A stretch of DNA of 64,000 nucleotides from Sorangium cellulosum So ce56 (GCF_000067165.1 NC_010162.1:11210501-11274500), one strand, 5' to 3'. Positions 36,507 to 48,191 are shown, counted from the stretch's first letter. The notes: generated by a model from the letters alone, not told the origin. Numbers and translations are program-made.

Positions 36507-37029
36507 CGTGATCTCCTTCTGCCTCTCCCCCGATTGCACCTGGCGACGTCCGGCTTCGACCCTGCGTGACCGCACGGTGAACCCTTCTCGTTCTGCAGGT
36601 CGAACAGGTCCTGCACGCCGCGCAGCGGCGCCGGCAGCGCGCCAAGAACGCCCTGCATGGCCAGGCCTGGGAGGAACCCGCGGCGAGGAGAGGACCTATT
36701 CCGTCCGCGGGCCCACGAGAATGAAGAAACCAAGAAACCGCGGACCGGGGCTCACAAACGACGCCTGCGACATGGCCCGAGGCACGCGGGAAGCGCGGAC
36801 AGGAAACCACTTAATCGGTTCATTGTCCAGCGCTTCGATGGGCGCCACGGGGCCGCGATGTCCGAGCGGGGCGAGCGCGCCTCGAAGCTCGCGGGGGCGG
36901 CCATATGCGTGCGCCGGCCCCCGCTTGGATTAACCGGTAAATGTTTCACTGCAGCGTCGAGCGCGGCGTGGGACACCTCATGGCGCGATGCGCTGTCACG
37001 AGACCACGCGCCGGGGGCGCTGCGCGCGC
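36507..37029. other. gene-free region upstream of the GH5 gene
   Basis: About 520 bases. It contains AATGAAGAAACCA (36720-36732), also present upstream of the GH6 gene. Two AT-richer sites, TTAATCGGTTCA (near 36812) and TTAACCGGTAAA (near 36930), have the CG-centred look of LacI-type operators. No coding signal is convincing. Confidence 0.45.
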
Positions 37030-37248
37030 TCAGGCGGCGCGCGGGCGCACGCCGTAGCCGGCCCCGCGCACGGCCTCGACGAGGGCGGCAACGGGCGCGC
37101 TCTCCGGATCGTGCTGCACCACGACGGTGCCCTCGCGCAGGCGCACGTCGACCCTGGCCACGCCGCCGAGCTCGCGAAGCGCGCTGTCGATGTGGCGGAC
37201 GCAGGACGGGCAGCTCATCCCGTCCACCTGGAGCATGGTCTCTTTCAT
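37030..37248 (-). CDS. HMA-domain metallochaperone (CopZ-like)
   Basis: A 72-residue single HMA domain with the copper or soft-metal motif GMSCPSC (Cys13 and Cys16) and the ferredoxin-like fold pattern ending GYGVRP. Such proteins bind Cu(I) and pass it to P-type ATPases. AAGGAAG lies 7 bases upstream of the ATG at 37248; a longer frame to 37398 is unsupported. No intact copper ATPase is in the window; the feoAB iron transport genes are divergent, 500 bases away. Confidence 0.88.
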   Translation of the reverse strand: MKETMLQVDGMSCPSCVRHIDSALRELGGVARVDVRLREGTVVVQHDPESAPVAALVEAVRGAGYGVRPRAA

Positions 37249-37749
37249 GGCGTCTTCCTTTCGGCGACCCACGGGCCGCTCACCTTCGGAGACGCAGCCG
37301 TCGGGGTCCATTACACCCCGAGCAGCGGCGGGTCTGCGATGGAGGACCGCGGGCGCTCGCGCCGCGCACCCATGGTAAAAGGGGCCCCTGGAGGACAATC
37401 CGCGGACCGCCGTCGCTCTGACCGAGGCTCCGCCGCTGCCCGGTGAATCGGATGACTCGCCCGACCCGAACGCTTCGCGCGCTCCGCTCCGCGGCCTCGG
37501 CCGACGCGCGGCGACCGCTCGCCGGAGAGCGGATCCAGGGTGCGCCGGGCCCCGAAGCGAGGAGCGGCGCGGCTATCTCCAGGACCGGGAAGGGCTGGCC
37601 ACCTGGGCGGGAACACGAGAACAGGCGCCGCCGCCACGCCGGAGCGGCCAGCCGCCACGGCAGCTGGTCGAGAGGCGCTCGACATCCCGGCCGAGACCGT
37701 TCACAATGCCAGTAGATTTGAAATTGATTTTCAAAATCTGACGGGGCCC
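37249..37749. other. gene-free divergent region between the metallochaperone and feoA
   Basis: About 500 bases. Mostly GC-rich with no gene; the last 40 bases form an AT-rich Fur-like palindrome (annotated separately). Confidence 0.5.
37714..37739 (+). promoter_or_regulatory. Fur-like AT-rich palindrome upstream of feoA
   Basis: TTTGAAA and TTTCAAA half sites flank a 5-base TTGAT spacer, about 10-35 bases before the feoA start. In a genome this GC-rich the AT island is conspicuous, and the position fits an iron-responsive Fur-type operator. The match to the Fur consensus is only general. Confidence 0.5.
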
Positions 37750-38112
37750 ATGGTTTCCAGCGTTCCTCCCCAACTTGACGTGAGCTTCGCCGATGTGGAC
37801 TCGGCCGGCAGCGTGGCCGGCACGGAGGCGCGAGCGCACGACGCCAGCGCCGCAGCTCCTGCAGGTCCGCTCTCGGAGGTGCGCGCCGGTGAGCGCGTGA
37901 TCGTGGTCGAGGTCGGCCTCGACGCCGAGCTCGCCGGGTGGCTCGGGGCGATGGGGCTCGGCCCCGGCCAGACGCTCACGTCGATCCGGCGCGCGGCGTT
38001 CGGCGGCCCGCTCCACGTGCGCACCGGGTCCGGCGGGGAGCTCGCGATCAACGCGTCGCTCGCGCGCTCGATCCTGGTGGCGCCCCTGCCCTCGCAGAGG
38101 CGGGTCGGATGA
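37750..38112 (+). CDS. feoA: FeoA-domain protein
   Basis: A 120-residue protein. A 45-residue Ala/Ser-rich leader precedes the FeoA SH3-like domain (about 45-115): LSEVRAGERVIVVEV, then LGAMGLGPGQTL and ELAINASLARSILV. FeoA supports ferrous iron uptake by FeoB. The start at 37750 follows the Fur-like palindrome. It overlaps feoB by four bases (ATGA), so translation is coupled. The usual FeoA is about 75 residues, so the leader is unusual and the start may lie further in. Confidence 0.85.
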   Translation: MVSSVPPQLDVSFADVDSAGSVAGTEARAHDASAAAPAGPLSEVRAGERVIVVEVGLDAELAGWLGAMGLGPGQTLTSIRRAAFGGPLHVRTGSGGELAINASLARSILVAPLPSQRRVG

Positions 38113-40070
38113 CCGCCTGCCATGCAGGCACGGAGCGCCTCCCGACGTTGACAGAGCGGCCGCTCATCGCGCTGCTCGGGCGACCGAACTCCGGCAAATC
38201 GTCGCTGTTCAACCGGCTGACCGGCGGCAGCGCGCACGTCGGCAACTTCCCAGGGATCACGGTCGACATCCTCACGGCCGACGTCCGCCTCGCGGGCGGG
38301 GCCGTCGCGACGATCGCGGATCTCCCCGGGCTCTACTCGATCGAGGCCGTCGTCGATCCGGCGACGGACGAGGGCGTCGCGCGCCGCTTCCTCGACCGCA
38401 CCGGCGAGGGCGAGCGGCCGCGCCTCGTCGTCCAGGTGGTGGACGCCACGCAGCTCGCGCTCGGCCTGCGGCTCACGCGTGAGCTCGTGCGGCGCGGGCT
38501 CGCCCCGCTCGTCGTCGCCACGCAGCGCGACGTGCTCGAGGGCGAGGGGCGCGGGCTCGACCTCGGCGCCCTCGAGCGCGCCATCGGCCTGCCCGTGCTG
38601 CTCGTGAGCGCGAGGGACCCGGCCGCGCGGGGCGTGGTGCTCGACGCGGCGGCCGCGCGGCTCGACGCGATCGCGTCCGGCGCCGTGGAGCCCCCCGGCG
38701 CCGCGGCGTGGGATCCGGATGAGGTGGCGCGCGCCGCGTACGTCGAGCCGCCGCGCCGCGACGCCGCCGCGGAGCGGCGGAGGACGTTCACCGCGCGCGC
38801 CGACGCCGTGCTGCTCCACCCGGCGGCCGGCCCGGTGCTGTTCCTCGGGCTCATGGCGCTCCTGTTCGCCGCCGTGTTCCTCGTGGCCACCCCGGTCACC
38901 GAGGCGCTCGACGCGGCGATCGGCGAGCTCGGCAGCCTCGCGTCCCGCGCCCTCGGCGGGGGGCTCGCCGCCTCGTTCGTCGTCGACGGCCTGCTCGGCG
39001 GGGCGGGGACGGTGCTCGCCTTCATGCCGCAGATCGTGATCCTCACGATCGCCATGGAGCTGCTCGAGGCGAGCGGGTACCTCGCGCGCGGCGCCTTCCT
39101 CGTCGACCGCCTGCTCCAGCTGATGGGGCTCAGCGGCCGGGCGTTCCTCCCGCTGCTGATGGGGCACGCGTGCGCGGTGCCCGCCGTGCACGCCACGCGC
39201 ATCCTGCGCGACCCGCGCGAGCGGCTCACGGCGATCCTCGTCCTGCCGCTCATGGCCTGCTCGGCGCGGATCCCGACCTACGCGCTCCTCCTGACGACCT
39301 TCTTCGCGGCCCACGGCGCCTGGGTGCAGGCGCTGCTCTTCGTCGCGCTCTACGTCGCCGGCATCTTCTCCGGGCTCGTCGCCTCGCTCGTGCTGCGGCG
39401 CACGGCGACGCGCGGGCGCTCGCTCCCGATGGTGCTCGAGATGCCGGCGTACCGCAGCCCCGAGCCGCGGCTCGTGGTCCGCAAGGCGGGCCAGGCGGCG
39501 TGGCGGTTCACGCGCGACGTCGGGACCGTGATCCTGGCCGTCTCGGCCGTGCTGTGGGTGCTCTTGAAGGTCCCCATGCCGGGCGCCGCGCCCCACGAGC
39601 CGCCGGCCGCCGCGGCCGAGAGCGCGGCGGCGTCGCTCGAGGCGACGTCGCTCGAGTCGAGCATCGCCGGCAGCGTGGGGCGCGCGCTCGAGCCGGTGAC
39701 CGCGCCGCTCGGGTTCGACTGGCGCATCAACGTCGGCCTCATCGGCTCGTTCGGCGCGCGCGAGGTCATGGTCGGGACGATGGGGGTCATCTTCGGCGTC
39801 GAGGACGCCGACGACGAGCCCGCGCCGCTCGCCGAGCAGATCCGCGAGGCGAGACGCCCGGACGGGTCGCTCGCGTACTCGTCGCGCACCGGGCTCGCGC
39901 TGCTCGCGTTCTTCGTCCTGGCGTGCCAGTGCATGAGCACCGTGGCGGCGATCCGGCGCGAGACGAAGTCGTGGCGCTGGCCCGCGTTCGTCCTCGCCTA
40001 CACCTACGCGGCGGCGTACGTCGCGGCGCTCGTCGTCTACCAGGGGAGCGGGCTGCTCGGGATGCCGTGA
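38109..40070 (+). CDS. feoB: ferrous iron transporter FeoB
   Basis: A 653-residue inner-membrane protein importing Fe(II). The N-terminal G domain (about 16-180) has the P-loop GRPNSGKSS, the T(V) G2 region GNFPGITVD, DLPG (G3) and a TQRD element at the G4 position in place of NxxD. The FeoB-specific membrane core starts near residue 235, with two Gate-type regions containing MGHACAVPA and LIGSFGAREVM. It ends with a Cys-containing helix (ACQCMST). The C-terminal cytosolic FeoC-like part is absent. The TQRD in place of the canonical Asn-Lys-x-Asp nucleotide specificity motif is noteworthy. Confidence 0.92.
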   Translation: MTACHAGTERLPTLTERPLIALLGRPNSGKSSLFNRLTGGSAHVGNFPGITVDILTADVRLAGGAVATIADLPGLYSIEAVVDPATDEGVARRFLDRTGEGERPRLVVQVVDATQLALGLRLTRELVRRGLAPLVVATQRDVLEGEGRGLDLGALERAIGLPVLLVSARDPAARGVVLDAAAARLDAIASGAVEPPGAAAWDPDEVARAAYVEPPRRDAAAERRRTFTARADAVLLHPAAGPVLFLGLMALLFAAVFLVATPVTEALDAAIGELGSLASRALGGGLAASFVVDGLLGGAGTVLAFMPQIVILTIAMELLEASGYLARGAFLVDRLLQLMGLSGRAFLPLLMGHACAVPAVHATRILRDPRERLTAILVLPLMACSARIPTYALLLTTFFAAHGAWVQALLFVALYVAGIFSGLVASLVLRRTATRGRSLPMVLEMPAYRSPEPRLVVRKAGQAAWRFTRDVGTVILAVSAVLWVLLKVPMPGAAPHEPPAAAAESAAASLEATSLESSIAGSVGRALEPVTAPLGFDWRINVGLIGSFGAREVMVGTMGVIFGVEDADDEPAPLAEQIREARRPDGSLAYSSRTGLALLAFFVLACQCMSTVAAIRRETKSWRWPAFVLAYTYAAAYVAALVVYQGSGLLGMP

Positions 40071-40148
40071 GGCGGCGCCGCTCAGGGAGCGCGCGCGCCG
40101 GCGCTCCTGACCCTGGCGAGCAGGAACAGATCGGCATCCGAGGAAGCC

Positions 40149-42689
<2,541 letters not shown>

Positions 42690-42807
42690 CGACGAAGCGC
42701 GGACCTGACGCTCCGCCGTGCCGCTCGAGACAGCCGTCAGGAGAGATCGCGACTCGAGACAGCCGCGCCTCGCTGACACACGTCTCCTCTCGCCGGGCGG
42801 GCGCACA

Positions 42808-44223
42808 TCACATCTCCTCGAGCTCCTTGCCCTTCGTCTCGGGGATGAAGGCGACGACGAACACCAGCGAGGCCGCCGCGGCGGCGGTGTAGAGCCCGTA
42901 GGCGATGCCCAGGCCGGCCGCCTTGAGCGCGGGGAAGGTCGCGCTCACGAGGAAGTTCGCCACCCATTGCGCGGCGGCCGCGATCGAGAGGGCGAGGGCG
43001 CGGATGCGGTTCTCGAACATCTCGCCGAGCAGCACCCAGGTCACCGGCCCCCAGGACGCCCCGAAGCAGAAGACATACAGGTTGGCGGCGAGCAGCGCGG
43101 CGGGGCCGGCGGCGCCCGTCAGGACGGGGTTGCCCGCGGCGTCCTCGCCCGCGGCGCCGAACACGGCCGCCATGGCGCCGAGCGTGAGCGTCATGCCGAT
43201 GGATCCCGCGATGAGCAGCGGCCTGCGCCCGACGCGGTCGACGGTCGCGATGGCGACGAGCGTGGTCACGATGTTCGTGACGCCGGTGATGACCGTGATG
43301 GCGAGCGAGCTTCGCTCCGAGAACCCGACCGCCTGCCAGAGGACGCTCGAGTAATAGAAGATGACGTTGATGCCCACGAGCTGCTGGAACGCCGAGAGGC
43401 CGATGCCGATCCAGACGATGCGGAGCAGCCCAGCGCGCCCCCGCAGATCCGCGAGCCTGGGCCGGCGCTCGGACGAGAGCGTCCTCTGGATCTCGACGAG
43501 CTTCGCCTTCGCGGGCGCGCCGAGCAGGCCACGGAGCACGGCGAGCGCCTCGTCCACACGCCCCCTCGCCACGAGGTGGCGCGGGGACTCCGGGATCAGC
43601 AGCGCGCCGAGCCCGTAGAGGAGCGCGGGTGGGATGGCGCTCCAGAACATCCATCGCCAGGCCTGCGCCCCGAGCCAGAACGGGCTCGTCGCCGAGCCCG
43701 CGGACGTCGCGATGGCGTAATCGCCGATCAGGGCGGCGAAGATGCCGAGCACGATCGCGAGCTGCTGGAGCGATCCGAGGCGGCCGCGCAGGTGGGCCGG
43801 CGCGATCTCCGCGATGTAGGCGGGAGCGACGACGCTGGCCGCGCCGATGGCGATGCCGCCGAGCACCCTCCACGCGCTGAAGTCCCAGGGCGAGATCGCC
43901 GCCCCCGAGCCCGCCGCGCTGACGACGAACAGCAGGGAGGTCGCGATCATCGTCCGCGTCCGGCCGTAACGGTCGGCCAGCCTGCCCGCGAGCACCGCGC
44001 CGGCAGCCGCGCCGAGCAGCGCCGAGGACACGGACAGGCCGACGGTCCCCGGGTGCGCTGTGAATACCCTCTCCAGCGCGCCGACGGCGCCGTTGATCAC
44101 GGCGGTGTCGAACCCGAACAGGAAGCCGCCCAGCGCGGCGACGGACGCGATCAGGGCGATCCGTACCGTCGAGAGGGGCTCTTCACCGCGTTCATCCCCC
44201 TGCCGCGCCGCGGGCTCTGCCAT
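42808..44223 (-). CDS. sugar-porter family MFS transporter
   Basis: A 471-residue transporter with twelve hydrophobic segments. It has the sugar porter signatures GFLFGFDTAVING in helix 1, RLADRYGRTR between helices 2 and 3, PESPRHLVARGR after helix 6, the QQLVGINVIFYY sugar-binding segment in helix 7, DRVGRRPL in the matching second-half loop, and PETKGKELEEM at the C-terminus. It should import a hexose or pentose with protons (XylE/GalP type). It is convergent with the histidine kinase. Confidence 0.92.
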   Translation of the reverse strand: MAEPAARQGDERGEEPLSTVRIALIASVAALGGFLFGFDTAVINGAVGALERVFTAHPGTVGLSVSSALLGAAAGAVLAGRLADRYGRTRTMIATSLLFVVSAAGSGAAISPWDFSAWRVLGGIAIGAASVVAPAYIAEIAPAHLRGRLGSLQQLAIVLGIFAALIGDYAIATSAGSATSPFWLGAQAWRWMFWSAIPPALLYGLGALLIPESPRHLVARGRVDEALAVLRGLLGAPAKAKLVEIQRTLSSERRPRLADLRGRAGLLRIVWIGIGLSAFQQLVGINVIFYYSSVLWQAVGFSERSSLAITVITGVTNIVTTLVAIATVDRVGRRPLLIAGSIGMTLTLGAMAAVFGAAGEDAAGNPVLTGAAGPAALLAANLYVFCFGASWGPVTWVLLGEMFENRIRALALSIAAAAQWVANFLVSATFPALKAAGLGIAYGLYTAAAAASLVFVVAFIPETKGKELEEM

Positions 44224-44291
44224 GCCCCCCGGTGAACCACGAACCGTGCCGCCGGCCGCCCCGGCGCGTCGATGAGCACGGGCATGACCAG

Positions 44292-44492
44292 CTACGGCGC
44301 CGCCGCCGGCGCCGCCACCATCGCTTCGAGGCGGCCGAGCACCACCTCGAGCCGCTCGATCGTGGCCTTCAGGTCCGCCCGGTACGCTCGATCGTCGGTG
44401 TGGACCAGCTCGTCCCGCATCCCCACGAGCCGGGTCGAGAGGGCCGTCCTTGTGTCATCCGCTTCGCGCTCGCTGAGCTCGAGATGCAGCAT
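44292..44492 (-). CDS. small helical protein of unknown function
   Basis: A 66-residue protein with a heptad-rich helix (MLHLELSEREAD... DLKATIERLEVVLGRLEAM) and an Ala/Pro tail. AGGAGGAG lies about 8 bases before the ATG at 44492, which decides this start over a longer frame. Similar short helical proteins are common in myxobacteria, but the role is unknown. It heads a run of small proteins (44292-46327). Confidence 0.65.
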   Translation of the reverse strand: MLHLELSEREADDTRTALSTRLVGMRDELVHTDDRAYRADLKATIERLEVVLGRLEAMVAAPAAAP

Positions 44493-44854
44493 GCTCCTAT
44501 CTCCTCCTGACGCTGGGCATGTCCCTCGGACGAGCGTCCGTTCACGGGCGCTCCACGCGGCTGTTCGGGCCGCCGGCCGGCGCCGCTCGCCTGCTCGCTC
44601 GCCTGGCGTTCGCTGCTGCTCCTTTCGACAGCGCATGAGGTCTGCGCTGGCCGAGGACCGCGAGGGAACATGGTGACGCGACGCCTCGCTGTCATCGGCC
44701 GCGGCGACGAGCAGCGCTCCGGCCCGTTCGACACGCGGCGAGAGACCGATGAGCCCGTGGACCCGGATCGCCGCGACGACCTGCAGCGGGGCGCAGAACA
44801 TGCAAGCCAGAGGCGTGTAGCCGCGGCGAGGCCACGCCTCACGATGGGGGAATC
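44493..44854. other. gene-free divergent region
   Basis: About 360 bases between the small helical protein and the divergent membrane protein gene. Frames here are Arg/Ala-rich shadows. Presumed to contain promoters for both; none was identified with confidence. Confidence 0.4.
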
Positions 44855-45580
44855 ATGCAGACGCTAGGACCCGAGGAACGTGAACGGTTTACACAGCAGG
44901 AGAGCCCGATCGCGCCGATATCGGGCGCGCGGCGCAGGCCGGAGGAGGAGAGGGAGGCGCCGCGGATCGTGCTCGGCGGCTCGCTCGCCGAGGTGGTGTG
45001 CGGCGCGGGGGCGATCGTCCTCGCCATCCTTGGACTGACCGGGGTCATGCCGCGAGAGCTCACCTCGATCGCCACGATCGTCTTCGGCGCCGCGCTGATC
45101 GCGCACGGCGGCGCGATCGCGTCGCGCTTCGGCGCCTTGACACGGACCACGGCCCCGGTCGAGTGGGACACGCGCGCCGAGCTCGGCGGCGGCATGGGCG
45201 CGGAGCTCGTCGGCGGCGCGGCGGGCATCGTGCTCGGCATCCTGGCGCTCCTCGGGCTCGCCCCCGGGACGCTGACGTCGGTCGCGGTGATCGTTTTTGG
45301 CGGCACGCTGCTGCTCAGCGGCGGTGCGACGGCGGACCTCGGCGCGCTCGACGCGCGCGGCGCGCACATGCACCTCGCCCACGTCGCTCGTCAGGCGGCG
45401 ATGGCCGCCGCCGGCTTGCAGTCGCTCGTCGGCGCCGGAACGGTCGTGCTCGGCATCCTGGCGCTGGTCGGCATCTATCCCATGGTGCTCACGCTCGTCG
45501 CCCTGCTCGCGCTGGGGGCGGCGATCGTCACGAGCGGATCGGCCGTCTCCGGCCGCGCGGCCGCGGCGCTTCGGCGCTGA
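44855..45580 (+). CDS. six-helix membrane protein, HdeD/DUF308-like triple repeat
   Basis: A 241-residue protein with three repeats of two membrane helices (about 40-90, 115-160, 188-235). Each has a GxxxIVLxILxL(L)G core, then a PxxLT turn and a second helix, as in HdeD/DUF308 membrane proteins linked to acid or general stress. The N-terminal 38 residues are charged and cytoplasmic. GGGGGA lies about 4 bases upstream of the ATG. The middle joins contain RTTAPVEWD and LGALDARGAHMHL. Function is not known directly. Confidence 0.7.
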   Translation: MQTLGPEERERFTQQESPIAPISGARRRPEEEREAPRIVLGGSLAEVVCGAGAIVLAILGLTGVMPRELTSIATIVFGAALIAHGGAIASRFGALTRTTAPVEWDTRAELGGGMGAELVGGAAGIVLGILALLGLAPGTLTSVAVIVFGGTLLLSGGATADLGALDARGAHMHLAHVARQAAMAAAGLQSLVGAGTVVLGILALVGIYPMVLTLVALLALGAAIVTSGSAVSGRAAAALRR

Positions 45581-45689
45581 GCCGGGGCGACGCTCGCCGC
45601 GCGAGGCGGCTCACCCCACCACGCGCTGGGCGACGTCCTCGAGGTCCGATGCGATGCGCGCGGCGGATGGCTGTTCATGGGAACCCCCG

Positions 45690-45971
45690 ATGAAGCATGT
45701 CGTGGGCTGGATCAGCTCCCTGTTGCTCCTCGTGACCTTCGGGTCACAGACCTACAGGGAGTGGAAGGGCGAGAAGGATAAATCGGAGAAGTACACCCTG
45801 GTCTTCTTCATCGCCGCGATCGCCGGGACGGCCGGAAACCTCGTCTACAGCCTGCTCGTGAAAAACTGGGTGTTCACCGCCCTGAACGCCGCGCTGGTGG
45901 TCAACAACGCCGCCGGGCTCTCGATCTCCCTCCGACACCGGAAGCAGGCGCGGCAGGCGGGGGCGACCTAG
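45690..45971 (+). CDS. small three-helix membrane protein, PQ-loop/SemiSWEET-like
   Basis: A 93-residue protein with three hydrophobic helices (about 5-20, 36-56, 60-80) and a basic tail. The length and helix spacing resemble SemiSWEET/PQ-loop half transporters, but the PQ motif is not evident, so this is only a structural guess. The start at 45690 begins at the first helix; the frame upstream is Arg-rich. Confidence 0.55.
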   Translation: MKHVVGWISSLLLLVTFGSQTYREWKGEKDKSEKYTLVFFIAAIAGTAGNLVYSLLVKNWVFTALNAALVVNNAAGLSISLRHRKQARQAGAT

Positions 45972-46021
45972 CGCTGCTGTGCGATGCGCCGGCGAGGAAC
46001 GGTGGTTGCAGCGCGGGAGAC

Positions 46022-46327
46022 ATGGAACCACCCACTGCAATCCGATTCGATGAGGAGAGGGTCACCCGTCCCCTCAGCGAGCGAGGTCACGTCGGCGCCG
46101 GCGCAGGTTCCGCGGCGCCCGCGGGCTTGGCCGAGCAGATCGAGCACAGCAAGCAGCGGCTCGCGAACGACCTGGTCGCGGCGAGGGCGAGGCTCCGCGG
46201 CGCCAAGCGCGAGGCAGAGCACACGGCCTGGCGCGTCGCCGTCGTCGCGGCGGCCGTGCTCGCCCTGGGCGGTGTCGCGGCGGTGGCGGTGAGCTCACGC
46301 CGCAAACGCCGGCGCGTGTGGTGGTGA
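46022..46327 (+). CDS. small membrane protein, DUF3618-like
   Basis: A 101-residue protein. An amphipathic basic helix (LAEQIEHSKQRLANDLVAARARLRGAK in part, about 34-62) precedes one membrane helix (about 70-90) and a KRRR tail. The arrangement resembles DUF3618/YtxH-type small stress proteins. GGGAGA lies just before the ATG. It is convergent with the CDF exporter. No role established. Confidence 0.55.
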   Translation: MEPPTAIRFDEERVTRPLSERGHVGAGAGSAAPAGLAEQIEHSKQRLANDLVAARARLRGAKREAEHTAWRVAVVAAAVLALGGVAAVAVSSRRKRRRVWW

Positions 46328-46374
46328 CGCCGTGCCTCGCAGAGGAGGCTGCGAGCGGCCCCTCCACGGGCGCG

Positions 46375-47298
46375 TCATGGCCCTGCGCGCCTTGGGAATG
46401 ACCTGGCCTCGACATAGATGTGCTTCACATCGGGTCGCTGGCTCCGTATCCGCGCCTCGATCCGCTCGATCGCCTCCGCCACCCCGGAGGCCGTCAGCGC
46501 GGGGTCGAACTCGATGCACAGCACGACCAGGACGTCGTGCGGACCGAAGTGCATCGTCATCGGTCGCCCCACCTCCGCCACGCCAGGATCCGCCTTGGCG
46601 AGCGCGCGGATCGCGGCAAGGAGATCCTTGTCCGCGCTCTCCCCCACGAGGAGCCCGCGGCTTTGCTGCGCGAGGAAGATCGCGACCGCCGCGAGCACGA
46701 GGCCGATGCCGATCGACGCCGCACCGTCGAAGTAGGGGTTTCCCAGGCGGTGCCCGAGCCAGACGCCGAGGAAGGCGATGGCGAGCCCGGCGAGCGCCGC
46801 GGAGTCCTCCAGGACGATGGTGAACGTCGTCGGGTCCTTGCTGGATCGCATCGCCGCGAGGTAGCCCTGTCCGTCCTTCTTCTTGAACTCGTGGACCGAG
46901 ATGGCGAGCGACGTTCCCTCGAACATGGCCGCTGCGCCGAGGACAACGTAGTTCCACGTCGGATCCTCGATCGGGCGCGGGCGCGAGAGGTGCAAGATCC
47001 CTTCGTAGATCGAGACGCCGCCGCCCGCGGCGAAGATCATGAGGGCGACGATCAGCGTCCAGAAGTAAAGCTCCTTGCCGTGGCCGAACGGATGATCGGC
47101 GTCGGCCGGGCGGGCGCTCCGGCGCTTGCCGAGCAGGAGGAGGAGCCCGTCCGCGGTGTCGACGAGAGAGTGCACCCCCTCGGAGAGCATCGCCGAGCTG
47201 CCGGTCACCGCGGCGGCGATGAACTTGACCGCTGCGATTGCCACGTTGGCGCCGATGGCGCCATAGATGGCGATGGCGAGCCTCGACTCTTCCCTCAT
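46375..47298 (-). CDS. cation diffusion facilitator (CDF) metal exporter
   Basis: A 307-residue exporter of divalent metal ions (Zn, Co, Cd, Fe or Mn class). Six helices precede a cytoplasmic C-terminal domain. The metal site in helix 2 reads SEGVHSLVDTAD with His43 and Asp47, and helix 5 has LEDSAALAG, together giving an HD-ED-type site. The DADHPFGHG loop is also conserved. The C-terminal domain (about 210-300) keeps a MHFGPHDVLV segment. It opens the metal-handling stretch that continues to 62 kb. Specificity cannot be assigned; the first half-site being HD favours zinc or cobalt over copper. Confidence 0.9.
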   Translation of the reverse strand: MREESRLAIAIYGAIGANVAIAAVKFIAAAVTGSSAMLSEGVHSLVDTADGLLLLLGKRRSARPADADHPFGHGKELYFWTLIVALMIFAAGGGVSIYEGILHLSRPRPIEDPTWNYVVLGAAAMFEGTSLAISVHEFKKKDGQGYLAAMRSSKDPTTFTIVLEDSAALAGLAIAFLGVWLGHRLGNPYFDGAASIGIGLVLAAVAIFLAQQSRGLLVGESADKDLLAAIRALAKADPGVAEVGRPMTMHFGPHDVLVVLCIEFDPALTASGVAEAIERIEARIRSQRPDVKHIYVEARSFPRRAGP

Positions 47299-47454
47299 GC
47301 GGCGCCCATCCTTCCAGCGATGTGCAGGTCGCGCCAGGCGCCCTCCTATCGTGACGTCGTGAAGGTAGAGCGCTGCCGGCGCGGCGGCCGCACGGGCGCG
47401 ACCGTCGCTGGAGGAGCGTGCAGGCTTGATGTAGAAGGCCGTCGGGGCAGGGGG

Positions 47455-47904
47455 CTACCCGACCGATGCCGGCCCGATGACGACGGCAGACGATGGGGAT
47501 CGGGGGCTGCTCTGCTTCTCGACGGTGATGAGCAGCTCGAAGTCGGCATGCGGTACGCTCATCTGGGCCAGCTTGCCTCTTCGGCTGTCAGCATTGTAGT
47601 CGAGCACTCCGACCCGTTTCCACGGGGACTCGGGGCTCGGGCGCTGCCAGACGACGAAGTGGCTGCTGCCGGCCTCGATCCGCTCGGGCGGCGGGAGGTG
47701 AACGACGTCCACCAGCAGCCGTGTGGTCGCGGCGTCGGAGTCGATGTCGGCGGTGATGTGCGCATCGGCGCCGGGCGCGAGCCGCGTGCCCTGAATGGTC
47801 TGCTCGCTCGGGCCGCCACAGCCCGCGAGCGCCATGCTCGCGAGAAGACCGAGCGTGAGCCCTGGCCGGCCGCCGATCCGCCGTCCCATGTCAACGTGCT
47901 TCAT
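47455..47904 (-). CDS. small lipoprotein of unknown function
   Basis: A 149-residue lipoprotein with signal LASMALAGC (cysteine near residue 31) and a beta-rich mature part of about 115 residues. Segments such as ITADIDSDAATTRLLVDVVHLPPPERI and SHFVVWQRP lie in it. The ATG at 47904 has GAGGTGGCG upstream; a longer frame to 48192 is not supported. No family recognised. It sits between the CDF exporter and the SDR gene and might be an envelope accessory protein. Confidence 0.6.
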   Translation of the reverse strand: MKHVDMGRRIGGRPGLTLGLLASMALAGCGGPSEQTIQGTRLAPGADAHITADIDSDAATTRLLVDVVHLPPPERIEAGSSHFVVWQRPSPESPWKRVGVLDYNADSRRGKLAQMSVPHADFELLITVEKQSSPRSPSSAVVIGPASVG

Positions 47905-48191
47905 ATCGCCACCTCGATCGCCTCTCTGCTTCCCGGCGGCCCCGCTGTCCTCGTCGGGCGTCGCGTCCGGGCTGGCCGGTGTCACAGCCTCTCGGCCGCA
48001 TCGTGATAATTCGAGCAAGCGTCGTGCCGAGGTGGGATGTGCATCGGCGGGTGGCGGAGAGACGAGCACATCCACGGCCGCGCGATCGCGCTGCTCCAGG
48101 AGGATGTCCGGCGGCCCGGACGCGCGGCACGAGGGCGCCGGAGGTCGCTCGGCGCGCGCACAGCTGATATAGCTCCGCCCAGGACATCGCA

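Noticed and set aside
33918..36569. 883-codon plus-strand frame spanning metG and the antisense of GH5
   Set aside because: Out-of-frame shadow of two well supported genes; Arg/Pro-rich without domains.
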